A stretch of DNA of 64,000 nucleotides. Origin: Fonsecaea monophora. Lineage: Eukaryota > Ascomycota > Eurotiomycetes > Chaetothyriales > Herpotrichiellaceae. Location of the stretch: the NCBI RefSeq assembly GCF_001642475.1, contig NW_019173955.1, positions 285,779 to 349,778 of the forward strand, written 5' to 3'. Shown here piece after piece: positions 45,405 to 57,697 of this stretch. The notes beneath the pieces are model-generated. The model was not told the DNA's origin, ran no database searches, and worked only from the letters and a program-made list of their open reading frames with translations. Within the stretch, counting starts at the first letter, position 1. The number at the start of each line of letters is the position of its first letter. A program made the position numbers and the translations under genes.

Positions 45405-46864
45405 AATGGACGTGTCAAAGGCGTATCACGACAAGCTGAACTGCGCAGACAGCGGAGAGGGTTGAATACAACCTGTGTATCCTTACGCAGCAAGATGACG
45501 CTGGAGGGAATCTCGTCAGTAGACTGAAGGTTCGTCATCGCATGACTTACTGACCAAGCACGACCGACTTGTTTACCATCCCAATTGTATTATATTGCAC
45601 TGGGAAATATGTAGACCCAGATTAATTGAGCCAACGAGAGAATGGCATGCCCAGAGCCTAGGTGTATGTCTGGAATATCGTTAGTATTGTCCAGTTTGTG
45701 GAAGCAGGAGAGACAGGATGAACAAAAGGAAAGGTGTAGCCGCGAGGAAACGACCGCAGCAGCTCTAGACTTGAAGCCAAAAGCACGAGGACATATTGAC
45801 ATACGGGTGGGAGGAAGGCATGGATTTTATCGCACACACCTGGTAATAAACCTTTGTAAGGCAGATGGCTAATTGGCCTAACAAAACTGTCGATGTGCGC
45901 ATTAGTCTTTGATATCGACGACCAACGCATTCCCACAGAAGAAGAGTGCGCCTGTTTGATATGCGACCGCAGTATTTTCCCTGTCCACGAGCCTCTAAAG
46001 TGTGTATTTCTGCAATAGGGAACTCCCATACTTCGAGCGCTTCGCAACGAGGAGCAAACATGATGTAGAAGTGCCAACTCTTTCCACCGACGTCTCGACA
46101 CTCCACCATACGAAGCACCGGCTAACTCGAGTGAGGCGAAAGAATCAACTTACCGAGGGCAGTTGCGCGAGGAAGTAGAGACGTTCGAGGATAGGTCCCT
46201 GTGGGAGACCATTAGCAATTTGTCATGTGGCGGTCTTGAGCACTGGAGGAGCACCTTTCAGATCGGACTATGGCCCCAAGACGGGAGATGCGTTCGAGGT
46301 GAGCACTGATTTTCTAAACATCCAAAAGAGCAACGCTATCAAAACGGCCGTACAGAAACCAGAAACGAAGTGAGCAGGAAAAAGGGTGCGCGAGAGAGGA
46401 TAAATGAGGTCGAGATTCACCTGCGGCTCTCGAGGAAATTTCCCCGCCAACACTCGCCCAGGCAGGATCCCTGCAGCTCCTCGCGATTGAGCCCCGAAGC
46501 TCTAGGCGACAGGGCGGCCTCATGTGGATTTCGTCAACTTGTGTTCCCGGCTCCCCGTTCCTGGCTAGAGTAGCGTGTCCCGGAGCCGGGCAAACGAGAG
46601 CCAATGGATGCGTGATAGATGTGGCATTCGCTTACTTTAAGTGTCTTTGAGCACTCGTACTGGGACTCGTAGGATCACGATGCCTTCAAGGCGCGGGACG
46701 TCACGCGCCACATCCGCAACATGTAAAGGGTCTTGTTGCAAAGAGCATGCATTACATATTCCGACCTTACTCAGGTGTGTTTGCACCACATGTTCTCCCA
46801 AGCACTGGTGTTTGGCGTCATTGAAACGCGTCTCTGACCGCGTCGACTACAACTGCGTCGAGCT
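45405..46864. other. Intergenic, possible small spliced gene on minus strand
   Basis: On the minus strand, GPILERLYFLAQLPS (about 46200-46155) is followed by a GTAAGT donor and a TTAG acceptor near 46127. An open frame follows with LRMVECRDVGGKSWHFYIMF and CEALEVWEFPIAEIHTLEAR. The splice signals look real, but I could not find the first exon or a family. Nothing else is supported; the last 250 bp lie past the 3' end of the Mis18 gene. Confidence 0.3.
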
Positions 46865-49413
46865 CTAGTCATTCATATCCATTGCTTCTTTCGCCAGCAT
46901 ATCTCTCCGGCGGATTTCCTCTTCTCGCTGTTCACGTTTCTTCCTGCACGTTCCGCTCCCCTTCGCCCGTCTCGCTGCCGCCTCTGAGACATTGATGATC
47001 TGTATCTGTTTTCCTCCATTTCCTTCGTTGGTGCTGTCGGTGAGAGCGTCAGAGGCTTGGGTAAATGCTTCCTGTAAGGTTGAGGTTGATTCTGCTCGTT
47101 CATCATCTTCAGGCGCTCCTGGAAGGCTGATTCCACGTCGCGCTAATGCGGCCAATCTCATCTGTTCTCTTTTGCGGTCCCTGGCCTCTTCCACGACTCT
47201 CTTGTATTCGGGATCATCCTTGTCTTTCCCAATCCATTCCTCCAAGCCGAGCTCCTTTAGTTCTTTGTCGAGGATCTTTTTGGTCGTCTGAACATGAGGC
47301 TTAGATTTTCGACGCCCTTTGGGATTCTCCAGTACTTTCAACTCTTGCTCGATCGACTCGGGTGTCGCGTGTTCGAACCGTGCTTCCTGGTTCGCGCAGA
47401 GTCGGCGAGGAATCGTGCGACGTAGTGCCGCTGGCTCCGGGGCAACACTTCGGCTATCCATGATGAAGTCGATCTTGCTTCGCGTGGACGGCCCTGCCGT
47501 TTTGCTACGAATTCGTCTGGCGGGTACAGATTGAGCAGAGAGTTCGTCTACCGCAGAAACTTCATTCGATGGCTGGACATCTAGATTAGTCGTACCGTTG
47601 AGAGTATCCATGAAGGCGGAAGAGCGAACCCCGCTGTTTTCGCCAAAGTCGGCGCCTTTTTCGATCGATGAGAGGATTTCCGAGGTATCTAGAGGGTCGA
47701 TGTCGAGCGAAGGCGCGTCATTTCTGTCACGCAATCGATTGTTCTCTTCTAGATAGTCGGATTCTCTACACTCTTGTGGCCGATCTTCATTGTCCTCGGA
47801 TTCTCTTGCAGGTCCAGCAAGAATTGATTCTCGAGAGTCATCGCGTCGCGACGATGACCGCAACAAGTACCCAACAGACCCTGGAATAGGTTGTTGTTGG
47901 TTCTCATGGGTATCCGGATTCTTGCTGCTTGCTTGCGTATCTGCGCTGGACATTTCGACAGGCGCAGCTCCAACATCCAAGCTAGCAATTTCTGTGTGTT
48001 GATGACTCTCCGATAGTAGACGGCCCTTCAAGCTTCGTCGCAAGGACGTCATTCTGGAGGGAACTCTATCTTGATTCGTGAATTGATCACTGTAGTCAAG
48101 GATATTCTGAGAGTTTGATCTGGCTGCTTCTTGTTCTGGTGTCGAAATTCTTGAGCTATTGGAGTCATCGGCAGATTGGCCGTCTGAGTGATTGCTAGAC
48201 TGCGGAGTCGGCATTTGCGTAGAAGACGAAACAGTCTCTAGGTGATGAGACCGGGTCTGTAGTGCTCCAACCACTGGTATCAGCGCGCTCGATCCTGCGA
48301 CACTGGTGTCGCGTTTGCGTTTTCCCAGGCTGTTCTTGTGGGGTACTTCGTATGATGAGCTTGGAGTGGATTGTCCAGTGGCGGTAATCATAGCCGATTG
48401 CACGATATCCCACTTGGCTCGAAGTGCGGCGTTTTCAGCACGAAGTTCTTCTAGCTCTTGCGCATTCGCCTGAGCCGATGTCAGGGTCATGATCATGGTG
48501 CGGATGTTGCCCGCGAAGTCGATTTGTGTTGGCTTATCGAGACGAGGGGGCGAGGTTTGAGCCTTAAGTTCTTCGATAGATGTCTTGATCTCATCTAGCG
48601 TGTTGCGAAACGTCTCTAAGACCGAAGAGATGGCTTGAATCTGGGCATCGTGCTCCAGCGTTTTGATCTCATGGTCTACCATTCTCCGATCGTGTGGTGT
48701 CGAGCGCGCATCTTGTATGGCGTGCTGGGTCAATGTTGAGTCCAGAGACTCTGTGTCTGGTGGGGTTCTAAATGGTGTGTTTCCGTGCCTATCTTGCGAT
48801 GTGATGGGTGCGGAAGTCCCCCTTTGCGACTCAGTCAACAGTTGGAGATGTGGAGGCATCTCTTGTCTATCAAAGAAGGTGCGCGAGCGGCGAGCGTGGG
48901 CAGCCATGCTCACAGCCGAAGTGGCATTCGATCTTGCAGTTGATCTGACCGCGTCCCCAGCGTATCCAAAAACAGGATCAACCTGCTCATTAGTCTCCCT
49001 GCTCTTCAAGTATGTCCTCGATAATTTGTATAGATACTGATTTCTTTAAACTCGTCAGTCTCACGTATCTTTCTTCTACTGCGATGGAATCTTACATACA
49101 ACATATTTCTCTGGGCGGCTGCAGGAATCATCTTGCAATACTGTCCAACCGCCGCGGAACATTTTGTACAAAACACTTCAGCAAGAGTGCATCCTTCCAG
49201 AGATCGCTGTGTGACGCCTTCAGGGACGACTTGTGTTTTGTTGGTCGCAATCTCAGTCCCGAAGTGAGTACCAGAGTGAACGGGACGAACGTATGAACTC
49301 GTGAGGCGGATCCATTCGTTATTGAAGGTACCGATTTGGCTGTCGCATTGAAGACAGTGCAGGTTGACTTGTGGAGAAGCAGGTTGCGACTTGCGGCGGG
49401 AGGAGGTAGTCAT
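46865..49413 (-). CDS. Mis18/Yippee-domain centromere protein
   Basis: Two exons (49413-49096 and 49036-46865) give 829 residues. Splicing from TAT|GTAAGA to ATCAG|TATC keeps frame and yields MLYYLYKLSRTYLK, the expected end of the domain. The N-terminal 110 residues form the Mis18/Yippee zinc fold (PF03226): LHCLQCDSQIG (Cys20, Cys23), TSSYVRPVHSGTHFG, then EVFCTKCSAAVGQYCKMI. Mis18 proteins prime centromeres for CENP-A loading. A coiled coil follows (ETFRNTLDEIKTSIEELK, and ELEELRAENAALRAKW), then about 500 disordered Ser/Asp-rich residues, and a basic helical tail (RKKREQREEEIRRRD). The first ATG is at 49413; the open frame before it has none. It is divergent from threonine aldolase. Confidence 0.85.
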
Positions 49414-49892
49414 GTCGATATCGTTGCCGCCGTTCAATGCTGGCAGCGGACATTGACTGCGACTGCTGGTATTATGTGCAAAAGGCGTACGAAGGGAAAA
49501 AGGGATGGTGGACTGTGAGGTGCGGCAAAAACGCGTGGAGGCTTAACGCGACCTGCGCTCTGAGTTTCTGGAGTTACTCGGCACCGCGGTAGGAGTCGTG
49601 TCAAGGCGGGGGCACGTGGGGCCAAGCCCGGCTCATCTAGGCAGGTGAAATCCGTCTAGGCAGTGCCTAAACCTCCCAAGCCACTTAACCCACCCCTATC
49701 CCACCCTTAACCGCCATTGCAGGCGTCAGCCAAACGCTGCTAAACTCATGGCAAAGTCATTGGATCTTGATGCGCGCATCGCCGCTCCCACCTCCACCCG
49801 TGTTACACTGATCGAGCACACACTCACGCCTTTCGAAATCATTGCCTTCTACCGATGTCGGAACAACAATCATCTTTGAAAGTCTCTTCCAG
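49414..49892. promoter_or_regulatory. Bidirectional promoter region
   Basis: This 479-bp region separates two divergent genes. It includes a C-rich tract with repeated CCAC/CCCTTAA words at 49672-49715. No TATA box is clear. Confidence 0.5.
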
Positions 49893-51212
49893 ATGCTTGC
49901 AGCAGCATCTAGACAAGGGTTGAATTCTGCGGCCAAAGTCCGCATATCATCAGCGCGATCGACGTGCCAATTGCATCCACTATCGGGAACCCTCAGATTG
50001 TCTTCAACCAGAGGCATCAACCACTCCAGTTACAAGATGGCTACCTCGCATACCAATGGGGGCGAACCAGATGCCTTCGCCGACGTCAAACAGAGCTCTA
50101 CCATCACAGAAGCGAACAGCAATGCTGCCTCACACAAAAGGGTCAATGCCTGGCAACAACCTGGCCCAGCTGCTCTTGATTTTCGCAGCGATGTAATGAC
50201 TACACCCACGGCATCCATGCTCGATGCAATTGCAAATACCACGCTGCTGGATGATGTCTTCCTCGAGGATCCAACCACTAACGAGTTGGAGTCCTCTGTC
50301 GCTGCGCTGGCAGGCCATGAAGCCGGTCTGCTCGTCATGTCGGGCACAATGGGCAACCAAGTCGCACTCCGCAGCCATCTGGTCCAACCACCTCATTCGG
50401 TGCTTTGCGACATCAGGGGCCACATCCACAACTACGAGGCCGGCGGTGTGAGCTGCCTCTCGAGCGCCATGCTGATTTCCGTCACCCCCAGCAATGGCCA
50501 CCACTTGACTCTCGAGGATGTCCAGAAACACTGCATAATCTCAGACGATGTCCACGCTTGTCCGACCCGAGTCATCAGCTTAGAAAACACCCTCGATGGC
50601 ATGATAATGCCGCTTTCTGAAATCCGTCGCATCTCCCAATTCGCCCGCTCCCACGGCATCAGACTCCACTTGGACGGTGCGCGCATCTGGGAAGCTGTCG
50701 CCGCCGACGCCGGCAGTCTCCCGGACTTCACACGCGAGTTTGACAGTGTGAGCATGTGTTTCTCCAAGGGACTCGGCGCACCCATCGGCTCCATCATCGT
50801 TGGCAGCAAGCCCTTCATCGCCCACGCGCGACGAATCCGCAAGATGCTCGGCGGTGGCACCCGCCAAGCGGGCGTCATTTCCGCTGCTGCCCGCGTCGCC
50901 GTGTCCGAGAATTTTGGCCACGGTCCCAACGGCGAAGGCGGCAAGTTGCGTGACAGCCACGCCCGGGCAAGGAAAGTCGCAGAGCTGTGGACGGCCAAGG
51001 GTGGCAAATTGGCCAACCCGACGGAAACCAACATGGTCTGGCTGGATCTTGCAAATGAAGGCTGTTCGGCGGATGAGTTCGCCGAGCTCGCGAGCAAGGA
51101 GGGTCTAAAGGCCCGGGGAGGACGGTTGGTCGTGCATTACCAGATCAGTGACGAGGCGGTCGAGAGACTGGGAAGAGTCATGGATGCTGTCCTACAGAAG
51201 AAAGAGAAGTGA
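49893..51212 (+). CDS. L-threonine aldolase, likely with mitochondrial and cytosolic forms
   Basis: Single exon, 439 residues from ATG 49893, or 391 from the in-frame ATG 50037. It is a PLP-dependent fold-type I enzyme (PF01212) that splits threonine to glycine and acetaldehyde. Signatures: LDFRSDVMTTPT at the start of the domain, SGTMGNQVALRSHL, HIHNYEAGG, LENTLDG, LHLDGARIWEA and the PLP lysine in CFSKGLGAPIGS (Lys292 in the long form). The C-terminal small domain includes LKARGGRLVVHYQ. The extra 48 residues of the long form are rich in Arg, Ser and Ala with almost no acidic residues, typical of a mitochondrial presequence. Full-length and intact. Confidence 0.93.
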   Translation: MLAAASRQGLNSAAKVRISSARSTCQLHPLSGTLRLSSTRGINHSSYKMATSHTNGGEPDAFADVKQSSTITEANSNAASHKRVNAWQQPGPAALDFRSDVMTTPTASMLDAIANTTLLDDVFLEDPTTNELESSVAALAGHEAGLLVMSGTMGNQVALRSHLVQPPHSVLCDIRGHIHNYEAGGVSCLSSAMLISVTPSNGHHLTLEDVQKHCIISDDVHACPTRVISLENTLDGMIMPLSEIRRISQFARSHGIRLHLDGARIWEAVAADAGSLPDFTREFDSVSMCFSKGLGAPIGSIIVGSKPFIAHARRIRKMLGGGTRQAGVISAAARVAVSENFGHGPNGEGGKLRDSHARARKVAELWTAKGGKLANPTETNMVWLDLANEGCSADEFAELASKEGLKARGGRLVVHYQISDEAVERLGRVMDAVLQKKEK

Positions 51213-52457
51213 TGGACAGAAATAGAGTCGACAATGTCAACGGGCATTGAGCATGTTCTTCAGATAGACAGTAGACTACAGCCAACCACCTGCAAGGGAG
51301 GATTGTCCAACACGGCGCGATTCTATTCTCAGCAGAAACACTGAAAGCTCGGATCATGATATTTGATTTGTGAAAGCGCGATATCGCACAAGAAAGTCCC
51401 AGCTGCCCAGTCAACATCCCCGTCCGAACGTGTCCTTGCTAGAAGTGATCAAGTGGCGTCGTTGGAATTTGTCGGACCGGTTGCTCCACCAAGGAGGCAT
51501 TTGCCATTATTGCTTCTACCTTCTCGAATCGCAAGACAAGATCCTTTGGCACGCTGCCCGCAGAAAGTCCAGCAGTGGGAATCCTCTTGTGCCCCGTGTC
51601 ACTCTCCATCTGTTTTCCAAGCCGACGTCATGAGAGAGAAGGCTCATTCAAGCACTTGCAAAGCACTGCATGGTTGCCAATTCTTTGCCAATTCTTACAC
51701 TGTTGCGTCTTTCTCCCAATCCTCCTGTTCCCAACAAGCATGACTCGCCTTTGTCGCCGTTATCGATTACAGCAGTCGACTCTTTTGGGAGCCTGACTTC
51801 TGTATCCAACATTGGTCTGCTGAAACAATGACCCGCCAATGGCCCTCCAGCATAGCCCTGAATCAATCTCTCGAGAATATCCTTTCTGACAGCGAGCCCA
51901 GTTCGCATATCGCAAATCCTTGGAAAGAAAATGTATTCAATCAACTCTCATCGAGCAGTGCACATCTCCAGACATGGTCAAGGAGTGGCAAAGAAACGAA
52001 CTCCACGGCTCAGAGGAGTAAAAAGAGAAACCTTCAAGCTCGAAAATTGTTGTGTAAATTGAAGCACCGCTTGCTGTGAAGAATGGTAATGAATTGTGCC
52101 CAGCGAAGCCGTAAAAGCGCTCGATGCACCGCCGGCCAGGACTTGGAAGCTCAATTGTTAGAAACCTTGTGAGGGAGCACAAGTAAAGAAAATTCCACGA
52201 AAGCTCTGCAATTGTGGGAGTTATGCATGGAAGGCCGCCCGTTGTGTCCCCTAGTGTAGCACCGAACAAAGGAAAAGTGTTTTCGTGTCATAATGGTCGT
52301 GCGAAAGTTTGGTTTGACTGATATGGTCCTTCATCCGAGTTCGACGCCTCTGACTTGAGGCAAATCCGACATCACGCCCAAGAAGCCAGTCAATGAGGAG
52401 GAACGCCGTCTCGAGAATGTAGATGAAATTTTTTGCGTTGAATCTGAATGTGGTGTC
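51213..52457. other. Convergent intergenic region
   Basis: The region lies between the ends of threonine aldolase and the RhoGAP gene. Several overlapping frames are present on both strands, none with a motif. No gene is supported. Confidence 0.5.
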
Positions 52458-55400
52458 TCAACCTGTGACCCCCATTTGCCCCGGTCTCGGCTGGTAGCTT
52501 TGTCTTCCACCTGGTCCACCTCCACGACTTCCGCTGCTATCAGCACTTCCTGCGCGGTCTCGAGCATAGGGGCTGTTGGGGACGCCGAAGTTGAACTCAT
52601 GTGCCGGTGTCGATGTCGCTGAAGCCATGTTCTGTACAGGCCTGACAGAACTTTGCTTCTGCCACGCAGTGGCCTGGTATGGGTCGACATCCACCCTCGT
52701 GGCGACAGGTCCAAGCGAATTCGAAGCCGATACGGGGCTGCGGACTGGTGCATCTGGTGCCGCAACTGTCTGTCTCTGCACCTGGCCCTTAGCAATATGG
52801 CCGTATCGGGACAATATCTCCTTAGTTGTAAGTTCTGCAGATACGCCATGAAGATTCGTGTCGGTCAAGATGGACTGTAGATCCTCGGGCACCTGTGGAT
52901 AAAGTTAGCTCTTGCAACGATAGAATATAGATTTGTTGGCTTCATACCTGACAGAACAGATCATTATATTCGATCAGGGTGTTGACGGCTTCAATGGCGA
53001 GGAAGCTTTCATCAACCTGAGGCACTTGAGGCTGCCTCGCGCCTGGTGCCTTCTCTTTCGCGTACAAGATATTTGGGGCCATGACGGTAGCCAAGTTGTG
53101 GATGTCCATTTTGCTGCCAGACTCCTCATCAACTTGAGAGAAAGAGGCTGCCCATTTCAGGAATGAGAATAGCACTTCCATAGTATCGCGGTGACTCTTT
53201 GGCATAAGACAGCATGTGAGATGCAGAACCCTCCTTCGGCGTTCGTCGTCCACTATCTTTTGAGAAGTGATGAACAGCTTTTGTAACTTGTATGTCAGTA
53301 ACGGCTCGGGCATCTCTCTCAGGAACTTCTTGAGCAGTGCGGCAACCTGTACCGGGTTTTCTCGGTTGAGGTCGGGGGTCTGATTTGCATCAATCGCTTC
53401 TGCCGTCTCTTTGAGGCGTTTGATGTTGCCATTCTTTCGGAAGACGCCTTCAACCGACATATCCATCTGTTTCATGGCTGATACACAGTCATCCACAATT
53501 GCTGGAACTGTGAGAGCGCCAGGTCCGACTCCGTTGGTTGATTCTGCTCCCTCACGCTCAACCAGTACCTCCAAGGGGACGCCAAAAGTGCCTTTCTTCT
53601 TGACACCAGCATCACCACGGAGTGCACGACTGACTTTACCCCAGAATGTCTGCTTTCGCTGCTCGATCAGACCCAGTAAATCCTCGAGGGTGTATTCCCC
53701 ATCCAGCAACGGCTGCATCGAAAGGACTGCCACATGTCGGACAATAAAATACTCGAGTGCGGATAGTTCCGAGAAGTATCTTTTGGTTCTGAGGGGATGT
53801 TCACCAGCCAGGAGATCAGCACCACCACCAGATGAGTTTCGCTGATGGCCATTGACCAGTCGAGGTTCATTGCCCCGGTGACCAATCAGGTTGGTGCCTG
53901 CATGACGGAAAGCGTTCGGCCGTTGTTCTTTTGCCTGCTCTGCGGCAACAATCCGTGGAATATCATCCAGGGTCAGGCCCTCTTGATTATTAAATGTAAG
54001 TTCCGATTTCATGCGGCCATCAAGATCTTTCTCCTGAACGATCTCAAAGCCACCCGGGTTTCGGTGATCGTGACCTTCAGCTCCTTCAGAACCTGGTCGC
54101 ACACCAGCTCCGTCATAGAGGATTCGGGATTCACGGGCCTTTCGGAACGTCGTGGAAAGAGCGCGTTCATTGCGTGTAGACCGAAGTCGTTTCATCTCGC
54201 CCACAGTCTGTTCCAGTGATGACTGTTGTTGGCTCGATGTGCCTGCGTAAGATCTAGATCGTGATCCCATCATCTGGTGAGGCATGACCGGTTCCCCAGA
54301 ACCCGATATATGATGTCCATCATTGGTTTTGTATGGAGTCAGGTTGGGATCATCAGATGTATGTGGTAGAGTACCGCCAGACTTTAGCACCTCAAGCAAG
54401 CGTGCCAATGCGACCCGGAGTAAGAAGACATATTGCTGTTACTTCGTGACGTGGGCGAATCCTGAGACCGTATCCGGCGTCCGTTTTGCATGATCAACGC
54501 AATACACCTTTTCTTCTCTTTCGTTATACATCGCAATGCCGAGGTCGCTGGTCAAATCTCGCTGGCAGACGCTGCAAGTAAGATGACGGGGCTTTACATG
54601 CCATCTGCGGCCGTAAATCATAACACATTCGTCGTCGATGGGTTCCATGCACGCGGAGCAGCAGTCTGATTCTTGGCTCGCAAGTCCTGCCACACTCTCT
54701 TGTAGATCCAGTGATTTCATCTCCTGCTCTTTAATTGTTTCCAGGTCGGCAAGCTCATCCAAGAAAGCATGAAGGCCTTCCGGAGATCCCTTCTCACGTT
54801 CGAGTTTCAGCGCTCCTTGGAGACCAATGCGAATAAGTAACTTGAGGTAATGAGCCAGGCCAGTAACCAAGGACAAGAGTTCTTGAGTGACGCCAAGTTT
54901 TCGCACCCCAGTCTCCTGAGTTTTCGAGAGAAGCGTGAAAAACGCCACAACTTTCTTACATAGCAATTTCGCTTCCCGGCCATAGGCAAGTTCTTTGAGT
55001 TGAGCCTTGATAATCAAAGCTGCGAGGGTATCGATAGCACCGAATAGGATATCCACATGCCAGATGAATTTCCGAGCAACAATGACTCCATCGACGTAGA
55101 CGCCATTACTGACATGTAGAAGCATATCTGAGATGCAGGAAGCAGAGGATTCTTCGAAAGTAGATAGCGTGCTCCAGATTCGATAGACCTTGTCCTCCAT
55201 CTTTTCCTCGTCCTCCTTGACTGTTTCCCGCTCATCCTCGGTAACGGGGGCGTGCATGTCTCTCCTCTCCACGACTGCCTCAGATTGTGCAAGTCGGACA
55301 TTCCAGAATTTATGGATCATGTAGCATTCGGGGTGCCAATGTTGGTTCTGACCATTTCGGAAGATCTCGACAAATTGTTTCAAAATAGCAGTCTGACAAC

Positions 55401-56073
55401 CATTGCACCGCTGCGCGAACTGCGTAGAGTAGTGGTAGTGGCAGTAAACTCTCCCGTCATGCTCGTAATAGCTGTCCTGGGCGCCGAAAACGGTCGGACA
55501 AACCGAACATGTGAAGTGCTCGATGTGATATTTTCGATCCAGGGCTGTGATGTAGGAGCCACGAAGTGCGCCGCCGCATTCGAAGCATAGCAGGTCCAGA
55601 CGGCGGAAGTAATCTGTTTCGCATAGGGGAAATTGTCCAGATCCATCCTCGGCATCCACAGGGAAGAACTTCGAGGCGACAATTTGGCCGCAGTCGGCGC
55701 ATTTGAAACAATCGAGGTGAAATGTTCCCCCAAGCGCACGGACGAACTGACCAGTCAGAGGCTCACCACACTTTCTACATTGTCTGGTTCCCGAATTGGA
55801 TGACTTCCCGGCACTGCCATTTGTTCTTGATCTGCTCCGTTCTCCTTGCCCACCCACGGATCTCTTTCTTCCAGTCCTGCTATCGGAGGAATATCTGGCA
55901 TCACTATCGTACGGAACTTCATTTGCGTTGCCGTTTGCCTGGGTTGGCGGAGTGTATGGGTACTGACCGTTGGAGTTCTGTGGAGCATGTTCATTCTGGT
56001 TGCGAGAAGTGCCTATGGTGTATCTCATGTTGCCAGAGTTCCCCTGGTGCAGCTCGTCAAGCGGGGCTGCCAT
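52458..56073 (-). CDS. LRG1: LIM-RhoGAP (Lrg1-like) interrupted by an in-frame TAA
   Basis: Exons 56073-52948 and 52892-52458. The order is that of Lrg1: LIM1 (RQCRKCGEPLTGQFV, from residue 98), LIM2 (LLCFECGGALRGSYI), a helical middle, LIM3 (CCSACMEPIDDECVM), then RhoGAP (about 836-1035; FGVPLEVLV, the arginine finger in GVFRKNGNIKR, and VAALLKKFLREMPEPLL). Codon 545 (54441-54439) is TAA between FAHVTK and QQYVFLLRVALARLLEVL, with the same frame open on both sides. No phase-correct GT-AG intron removes it. I recall family members having Leu there, so TTA to TAA is one change. The full protein would be 1186 residues. Lrg1 switches off Rho1 at growth tips. It is either an error, a truncating allele, or read through. 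Confidence 0.8.
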
Positions 56074-57129
56074 GTTTGAAATATGCTCAGAAGGCGTTGC
56101 ATGAATATATGGCAAATGGGCCAGTAAACATTCGACGCCGAGAGTCTCTTCGACACTTGTCTTGCTGCGGACTCAATTCAACCGCACCCGAGGGAAGTGA
56201 CTGACTTTTGTCGGATGACCGTGTTGTGCGCGTCTCTTGCCTGAGACTGTAGCAAGTCCATGCAGCAAAACACTCGGAGAATTAATGAGGGACGAGGGGA
56301 ATCGTGGAGATGTTGTGGTGCTTTACCGGTTAAAGTTGTCGCAGCCAATGCCCAGGCTGGATGTGGATGTGACGAAATTGAAATAGTCGAAGGCGTGTCG
56401 ATTGTGCGGTTCTTCGCGAAGGACACTCGAAAATGTCCCAGCCCAGAGAACGGTAGTAGAGGGTGAAGGAGGCTCTGACGGAGCGCGAGGGACAAGGAGA
56501 CGGAGGTCGGACAAGGAGTGGGAATCGAGGAGACGACGCGTTGCGGCAAAGTTTGGGAACTTGTGAGACAGCCGGCCAGGAAATATGCGCAAAAGAATAG
56601 GATGAAGTTGATGGAAGGTCTTGACAGTTGGTCGAGTGTGCCGTCGAGAAATGGTGGCTTGTCAGATCAGATCAGATTCATCCATCAAAACGATGAAATG
56701 TGAGTAGCGTGAATTGCTGGACGGGACGTTCGACAGAGGCCCAAGCCCCGAATGGGCCAAATTTAGCAAGGCACAAGGCCGTTCGGAGAATTGGTCCTGT
56801 CACGTGCCTGGGCGCTAAAGAATTAGCGCCCCCAGTGAGCTGAGCGTCCGCTGATTGGACAACATTGTCAGCCTCGCCAGGGTCGGTCATCATGACAAGG
56901 GCAGTTGTCGCCAGAAGGACGGCTTATGGGATGTTGGCAGAAATGGAAACAAAGCGATGAGAGGTGAAAAGGAAATAAAAATAAAAGGTCCAGTTGATGT
57001 TAACACTAACATGCCCCCAAATAAAAGCGGAGACCGACTTGGACAAGACTTGGACAATAAATGTCCGCTCCCAATTCCATTCAATATACAGCTTCTTCCT
57101 TGCATCCTCCCCGTTCACACAGCCCCTGC
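56074..57129. other. Intergenic, no supported gene
   Basis: The upstream region of the LIM-RhoGAP gene reaches to the 3' end of a heat-shock gene. Frames on both strands are short and without motifs. Confidence 0.5.
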
Positions 57130-57588
57130 CTAGTTCTGTTTCGGGATTCTCACGAAGACAACTCCGCTTTTCACCTCTATCTTCGTCCCGTTGGCGTTCG
57201 CTTTTGCGGGCAATGTAACAGAACGCTCAAAGAGTCCTTCATGTCTCTCCTTGTGAACAGTCTTCATGATCGTGCTTCCTGTCTCACCGAAAGTCGGGAT
57301 TGACGATGTCTCCTTTTTCCCACGGACGAAGATAGTACTACCATCCAACCACTCAATCTTGATGTCATCGGCAGAATCGATCCCCGGCAGATCGCCAACC
57401 AGAAGCCATCCCCCTACATCCCCTTCTATTTCGAAGACGTCGAACTTTGGAGCCAGTACCCCGCGATGCGATGGTAAGCCGTCAACGTTGTAGTAGGCGT
57501 CACCCACATGATTGAGCTTGGCACGCAATGAGTGCGTGTCAATCAACGAGATGTGGTGAGGGTGGAGCAGGCACTCAAGTGTTGACAT
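57130..57588 (-). CDS. Small heat-shock protein (Hsp20)
   Basis: Single exon, 152 residues. The alpha-crystallin domain (PF00011) covers about 48-152: FDVFEIEGDVGGWLLVGDLP, DIKIEWLDGSTIFVRGKK, GLFERSVTLPAKANA, and the last strand VKSGVVFVRIPK, with GVV in place of the usual GVL. It ends almost at the domain, so the C-terminal IxI tail used for oligomer assembly is absent. ATP-independent holdase for unfolding proteins, cytosolic. Heat-shock element-like sequence is found about 110 bp upstream. Head-to-head with the second Hsp20 at 59180. Confidence 0.85.
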   Translation of the reverse strand: MSTLECLLHPHHISLIDTHSLRAKLNHVGDAYYNVDGLPSHRGVLAPKFDVFEIEGDVGGWLLVGDLPGIDSADDIKIEWLDGSTIFVRGKKETSSIPTFGETGSTIMKTVHKERHEGLFERSVTLPAKANANGTKIEVKSGVVFVRIPKQN

Positions 57589-57697
57589 GATGAGGTTGTC
57601 GGATGCCGTTTCAGATTTTTGATGGTTTTGGAGGAGTGTTGAAGTTCAAGATCGAACGTTTGATTGTGATATTCAACAGTCGGCTTGTGCAAATCAG

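Noticed and set aside
52331..52849. 172-codon minus-strand frame
   Set aside because: It overlaps the last exon of the LIM-RhoGAP gene in another frame; its Arg/Ser-rich content is typical of a shadow frame.
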